From: an uncultured Pelagibacteraceae bacterium | GTDB lineage: Bacteria; Pseudomonadota; Alphaproteobacteria; Pelagibacterales; Pelagibacteraceae | Assembly (NCBI GenBank): GCA_902616165.1 | Contig: CACMRS010000008.1 | Span: 1 to 32,865 of the forward strand | Length of the DNA: 32,865 nt | Direction of reading: 5' to 3' | Shown here: positions 29,134 through 32,865 of the stretch, piece after piece | Layout of the letters: each line of letters begins with the position of its first letter | How positions within the stretch are numbered: the stretch's first letter is position 1 | Position numbers and translations under genes: made by a program | Notes under the pieces: model-generated | Databases searched by the model: none | What the model was told of the DNA's origin: nothing | The model's input: only the letters and a program-made list of their open reading frames with translations

Positions 29134-30204
29134 ATGAAAACTGATTTCAAAAATAAAATAATTAATGGAGATAGTCTCGAAGAATTAAAAAAAATTCCAC
29201 GTGAAACTTTTGATTTAATTTTTGCTGACCCTCCTTACAACTTACAATTAAAAAGTGAATTAACAAGACCGGATAGAACAAGGGTTAGTGCAGTAAATGA
29301 TAAGTGGGATAAATTTGAAAATTTTAAAAAATATGATGATTTCACTTATGAATGGCTTAGTGAATGTAAAAGAATTTTAAAAAAAGATGGAGCTATTTGG
29401 GTTATAGGTAGCTACCATAATATTTTTAGAGTTGGCACAGCAATCCAAAATTTAGGTTTCTGGATTTTAAACGATGTCATTTGGAATAAAAGTAATCCAA
29501 TGCCAAACTTTAGAGGAACACGTTTCACAAACGCTCACGAAACTTTAATATGGGCTTCTAAAAGCGAGAAATCAAAATACACATTCAATTATCAATCTTT
29601 AAAATGTTTAAATGATGATTTGCAAATGAGATCTAATTGGGATCTTCCAATATGCAATGGTTCTGAAAGACTCAAAAAAAATGGCAAAAAAATTCACTCA
29701 ACACAAAAACCAGAAGCACTACTGCATAGAATTTTACTAGCTACATCAAATAAAAATGACTTTATACTTGATCCTTTTTTAGGGTCAGGAACTACTGCTA
29801 CAGTAGCTAAAAAATTAAGTAGAAATTATTTTGGTATAGAAAAAGAAAAAAATTATTTTAAAGCTGCTGAGCAACGCTTAAAAACAACAAAGCCTATTGA
29901 AGACGATTTATTAGATACTCTAAAAAATAATAGATCAAAACCAAGAATTCCTTTTGGTTCATTAGTTGAGCTTGGAATAATTAAACCTGGAACTAATATT
30001 TTTGATAATAAGAAAAAAATAACAGCCAGAATTATGGCTGATGGTAGTATAAAACATAATCAAGCCGAGGGTTCTATACACAAAGTTGCAGCTACTATTT
30101 TAGGAGCTGAAAGTTGCAACGGATGGACTTTTTGGCACTGTGATATAAATGGACGAACTTATCCTATTGATTATCTAAGACAAAGATTAATTTCTAAAAA
30201 TTAA
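29134..30204 (+). CDS. ccrM: Cell-cycle DNA adenine methyltransferase CcrM (GANTC)
   Basis: A 356-residue beta-class N6-adenine methyltransferase. The catalytic DPPY is at 32-35 (FADPPYNLQL), the SAM-binding FxGxG motif in DPFLGSGTTA is near 212-221, and FGIEKE follows. The C-terminal third (about 265-356: IPFGSLVELGIIKPG, ARIMADGSIKH, GWTFWHCD) is the extra domain typical of CcrM that contributes to DNA recognition. CcrM methylates adenine in GANTC after replication and helps time alphaproteobacterial cell-cycle transcription. It is preceded by a 104-bp gap, the largest in the window, containing three GANTC sites. The stop shares TTAA with the opposing gene. Confidence 0.95.
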   Translation: MKTDFKNKIINGDSLEELKKIPRETFDLIFADPPYNLQLKSELTRPDRTRVSAVNDKWDKFENFKKYDDFTYEWLSECKRILKKDGAIWVIGSYHNIFRVGTAIQNLGFWILNDVIWNKSNPMPNFRGTRFTNAHETLIWASKSEKSKYTFNYQSLKCLNDDLQMRSNWDLPICNGSERLKKNGKKIHSTQKPEALLHRILLATSNKNDFILDPFLGSGTTATVAKKLSRNYFGIEKEKNYFKAAEQRLKTTKPIEDDLLDTLKNNRSKPRIPFGSLVELGIIKPGTNIFDNKKKITARIMADGSIKHNQAEGSIHKVAATILGAESCNGWTFWHCDINGRTYPIDYLRQRLISKN

Positions 30205-31343
30205 CTATTATAAATTTTACCCAAATAACTTTCTAAAAATTTTTTATTTTTAGTTAAAAGTTTTAAAAAAATATTTCTAAATATGATCATAATTGGATTT
30301 GATAAATGGAAGGCAAATTGATTGAAATTAGATCTACTGTTAATCATTTTTACTCTCTTTAATCTGATATCATAAAAATTATTATTATTTATTAAGCATT
30401 CATATAATTCATTAGCACCCTCAATTGATTGGGAAGCTCCCTGCGCAAATGATGGTGAAAAAGCAAAAAATGCATCTCCTACAAGGAATATATTTTTTGG
30501 AGGATTATATGAGTTTTTACTTACAAATATTGGAAATAATTTAATATTTTGAAGACTTTCCAAAAAACTTTGAGAAACTTTTTGAGATAATTTAAATTTA
30601 ATATTTTTTATAAAAGAACTTTCGGTAAAAAGATTATAGTTCTCTTGCTCATTTGAATTTAATTTATGTTTTAAAATACCAATAAAATTTAAATTTTTAT
30701 CATTATTAATTGGATAAACAACATAATGAAAATTTGGTCCTAAGAACAAAGAAATATTTTCTTCATTTATATTTTGAAAATTTTCTCTCGATATAGTGCC
30801 CCTAATAGCAATCGTATCATTGTAAATTGGTTTTGATTTATTGGTTGAAATTAATAACTTCCCTTTAGAAAACACACCGTCTGAAATAATTAAGTAATCA
30901 CAAGTTATATTATTTTTATCAAATATTAATTTTATTGAATCTTTATCGTAAACAATCTGTTCAATATTGTGGTTATATTTAATTATATCTTCGTTTATTT
31001 GTTTTTTTAAAAATTGAAGCAATTTTGATCTTTTCAATGTTGTGTATTTACAATCTTCAGAATTAAATTTTGAAATGTCTAAGTCACAAATTTTTTTTGA
31101 ATTTTTAATTTCATAAAAATCAATTTTTTTTGGATTAAATTTTTCTTCTTCAGTGAAAGAAGTGAAGCCTATTTTATTTAAAAGCTTTACACTATTTACC
31201 GACAACTGAATTCCATAACCTTCTTCCATTTCTATTGAATTCCTTTTTTCATAAATCGTGACCTGATAATCCTTATGGTCTTTGAATAAATTGGCAATAT
31301 ACAAACCAGAAATTCCAGCACCAATTATTGCAATTTTTTTCAT
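30201..31343 (-). CDS. FAD-dependent monooxygenase (group A, PHBH-like), substrate unknown
   Basis: A 380-residue flavoprotein. The N-terminal FAD motif is GAGISG (8-13) in a beta-alpha-beta fold ending in a conserved Glu (IYEKR). A DG-type motif (YLIISDGVFSKG) lies in the middle, and the second FAD motif VGDAFFAFSPSFAQGASQ near 287-304 is followed by SIEGANELYECL. This is the group A aromatic/quinone hydroxylase layout, as in salicylate hydroxylase, kynurenine monooxygenase and Ubi hydroxylases. The substrate is not deducible. Its ATG overlaps the mutY TGA in ATGA, so the two are translationally coupled, an unexplained pairing. Confidence 0.75.
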   Translation of the reverse strand: MKKIAIIGAGISGLYIANLFKDHKDYQVTIYEKRNSIEMEEGYGIQLSVNSVKLLNKIGFTSFTEEEKFNPKKIDFYEIKNSKKICDLDISKFNSEDCKYTTLKRSKLLQFLKKQINEDIIKYNHNIEQIVYDKDSIKLIFDKNNITCDYLIISDGVFSKGKLLISTNKSKPIYNDTIAIRGTISRENFQNINEENISLFLGPNFHYVVYPINNDKNLNFIGILKHKLNSNEQENYNLFTESSFIKNIKFKLSQKVSQSFLESLQNIKLFPIFVSKNSYNPPKNIFLVGDAFFAFSPSFAQGASQSIEGANELYECLINNNNFYDIRLKRVKMINSRSNFNQFAFHLSNPIMIIFRNIFLKLLTKNKKFLESYLGKIYNS

Positions 31344-32326
31344 TTATGACTTTCTAAAAATTTAACTATCTTTTTTGTAAATGTTGGCAGTGTATAATTT
31401 TGAAGCTTTGTTGGATCAATCCAATAATTATTTTTATTTAAATTATATTTATTTTTAAATTCAATTTTAATATTCATGTTCATATTAGACATTTTAAAAT
31501 TCAAATCTTTATCAAAATTTTTAGGATTATTTACTTCCTCCATCGGGAAGATATTGAAATTTTTCAAAAAATTAAATTTATTATTTTTGATTAATAAATA
31601 ATGATTATTTTTTTTATAAACATTTAGCTTGTAAAAAGTTTCCTTATCTTTTTTTTTAAATTTTACTAAATCAAAATTTTTATTTTTAAATGATTTGCAT
31701 TTTTTTACTAATGGACAATTCTTACAATTAGGACTAACAGGTTTACAAATTAGTGCTCCTAATTCCATTAAAGCTTGAGCATAATCACTAGACCTTTTGA
31801 TAGATGTTCCAAAAATTTTTTTCTTCTCCTGTAAATTTTCTTTTTTTATTTGATCTTGTTTTTTTAAAAATAAGTATCTCTTTAATACTCTTTCAATATT
31901 ACCATCTAGAGGAATTATTGGTTCATTGAATGCAATTGCAGAAATTGCACTTGCTGTATAATCTCCAATTCCTGGAAGTGACTTTAAATCTACAAAATTT
32001 CTAGGTATTTTTTTATTATAATTTTTAACAACTATTTGAGCTGTTTTTTTTAAATTTCTTACTCTTGAATAGTATCCAAGACCCTCCCAAAGTTTAATTA
32101 ATTTTCTATCATCATATTTAGATAATTTTTCTATTGTGGGAATATTTTTTATAAATCTGTTAAAGTAAGGTATTACCGTTGCAACCTGGGTTTGCTGCAA
32201 CATAAATTCACTTATTAAAGTGTAGTATTGCTTTTTTGTTTGAGAAACATTCTTTCTCCAAGGTAAATATCTTTTATTTAAATCATACCAATTAAGAATA
32301 TTATTTGTTATTATTGGATCTTTCAT
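31340..32326 (-). CDS. mutY: Adenine DNA glycosylase MutY
   Basis: A 328-residue base-excision enzyme that removes A opposite 8-oxoguanine. E40 is in SEFMLQQTQVATVIPYF, the helix-hairpin-helix LPGIGDYTA is at 118-126, and the catalytic D141 is in PLDGNIERVLKR. The 4Fe-4S cluster ligands are C194, C201, C204 and C210 with the standard C-x6-C-x2-C-x5-C spacing. The NUDIX-like C-terminal domain is short and divergent. A start at 32371 would add 15 residues and overlap the opposite gene; the ATG at 32326 matches the family N-terminus (NNILNWYDLNKRYLPWRK). It abuts the divergent DUF721 start. Confidence 0.95.
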   Translation of the reverse strand: MKDPIITNNILNWYDLNKRYLPWRKNVSQTKKQYYTLISEFMLQQTQVATVIPYFNRFIKNIPTIEKLSKYDDRKLIKLWEGLGYYSRVRNLKKTAQIVVKNYNKKIPRNFVDLKSLPGIGDYTASAISAIAFNEPIIPLDGNIERVLKRYLFLKKQDQIKKENLQEKKKIFGTSIKRSSDYAQALMELGALICKPVSPNCKNCPLVKKCKSFKNKNFDLVKFKKKDKETFYKLNVYKKNNHYLLIKNNKFNFLKNFNIFPMEEVNNPKNFDKDLNFKMSNMNMNIKIEFKNKYNLNKNNYWIDPTKLQNYTLPTFTKKIVKFLESHK

Positions 32327-32815
32327 ATGCAATCTAAAAATAATACTAAGCAGAGAAACGCTAGCATTCAAGGATTAAGATCTTTCAAAGACACTTTGCC
32401 AAAAAATGTCAAAAAAATAATAAATAAAAAAGGTCACGTATATTCAGAAACGCTGAGCAATTGGAAATACTTAGTAGGAAGCGAATTATTTAAAATTTGC
32501 TATCCAAAAACATTTAAAAATTCAAATAAATTTGGTGTTAGTACTTTAATGGTTATGGTCATGCGAGGACATGAAGTTGACGTGGAATATTCGAAAAAAG
32601 ATATTTTAGATAAAATAAATAATTTTTTTGGATATTCTGTTGTTGAAAAGCTTAAATTCATAAGTTTTGATGATGAACATGAAATGACGGGCTCGGGTGA
32701 AACAAAGTTTAAAAATGTGGCAATTAGTAAATACCAAGATAAGATTAAAGGTGTTAAAAACGAAAAAATTAAAAAATCATTAACAGAGTTAACCAGAGTT
32801 TTTAGAGAGAAATGA
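32327..32815 (+). CDS. DUF721/DciA-like protein, putative replicative helicase loader
   Basis: A 162-residue DUF721-type protein. The N-terminal half has the family look: a basic start, LRSFKDTLPKNVKKIINKKG, then SNWKYLVGSELFKICYPKTF (about 44-63) and a STLMVMVMRGHEVDVEY strand pair. DciA proteins load the DnaB replicative helicase in most bacteria lacking DnaC. The position beside mutY and before an exported protein is the usual alphaproteobacterial setting for this family. The ATG at 32327 touches the mutY ATG on the other strand. The C-terminal half is Lys-rich and not recognisable. The helicase-loader role is inferred from the family. Confidence 0.7.
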   Translation: MQSKNNTKQRNASIQGLRSFKDTLPKNVKKIINKKGHVYSETLSNWKYLVGSELFKICYPKTFKNSNKFGVSTLMVMVMRGHEVDVEYSKKDILDKINNFFGYSVVEKLKFISFDDEHEMTGSGETKFKNVAISKYQDKIKGVKNEKIKKSLTELTRVFREK

Positions 32816-32865
32816 AAAAAATTATATTCTTAATATTAATATTTTTTACTACAGTCTTAAATATA
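32812..32865 (+). CDS. N-terminal signal peptide of an exported protein (truncated by window edge)
   Basis: An ATG at 32812, overlapping the previous stop in ATGA, opens a frame of 18 codons that runs off the window. It encodes two lysines followed by a strongly hydrophobic stretch (IIFLILIFFTTVL), a signal peptide. In alphaproteobacteria the gene after mutY-DUF721 is commonly a DsbA-family thioredoxin-fold protein, so that is the best guess, but nothing diagnostic is in view. Confidence 0.6.
   Translation, partial: MKKIIFLILIFFTTVLNI

Overview
The window looks like chromosome from a streamlined, AT-rich alphaproteobacterium, most likely SAR11 (Pelagibacterales). The reasons are the very low G+C, Lys/Asn/Ile-rich proteins, almost no intergenic DNA (the largest gap is 104 bp), many 1-4 nt gene overlaps, and alphaproteobacterial gene clusters (petP-petR; ubiK/lgt/methyltransferase/pgeF; petABC/trmL/hemF; rnhB-ccrM; mutY-DUF721). 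The taxonomic call is inference from sequence character and gene order. I see no mobile element, integrase, CRISPR array, prophage or rRNA. One tRNA is present.

Layout. 1-1149: 3' end of trxB and an extended SDR reductase. 1150-2996 (minus): TIP30-like reductase and an aspartate-type aminotransferase. 3033-9852 (plus): a tightly overlapping run of uvrB, a pteridine-reductase-like SDR, an exported alpha/beta hydrolase, a 48-codon membrane ORF, folB, uvrC and pgsA. 9849-10730 (minus): ilvE. 10804-13211 (plus): petP (MarR), petR (OmpR-type regulator) and an EnvZ-like kinase. 13189-13440 (minus): ubiK. 13473-19412 (plus): lgt, MidA-type methyltransferase, pgeF, prs, rplY, pth, ychF. 19389-21948 (minus): the cytochrome bc1 operon, transcribed petA-petB-petC. 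22041-23825 (plus): trmL, hemF, greA. 23822-27738 (minus): TPR lipoprotein-sized exported protein, ispE, tRNA-Gln, cca. 27750-30204 (plus): UDG-family protein, rnhB, ccrM. 30201-32326 (minus): mutY then an FAD monooxygenase. 32327-32865 (plus): DUF721/DciA-like protein and the first 18 codons of an exported protein.

The content is housekeeping: nucleotide excision and base excision repair (uvrB, uvrC, UDG, mutY), cell-cycle DNA methylation (ccrM), respiration (petABC, ubiK), haem, isoprenoid, folate, phospholipid and lipoprotein synthesis, and translation maintenance (rplY, pth, ychF, trmL, cca). The petP-petR pair is named for control of bc1 genes in Rhodobacter, and the bc1 operon lies about 8 kb away here.

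I did not find a convincing new multi-gene system. The observations most worth following are regulatory or architectural: three GANTC sites packed around a good sigma70-like promoter directly before ccrM; a tRNA-Gln whose encoded CCA ends three bases before the start codon of the CCA-adding enzyme; a UDG-family protein that has lost most iron-sulphur ligands; mutY and dciA start codons abutting in one CATATG; and three convergent gene pairs whose stop codons share a single TTAA. No stretch over 300 bases lacks a gene.
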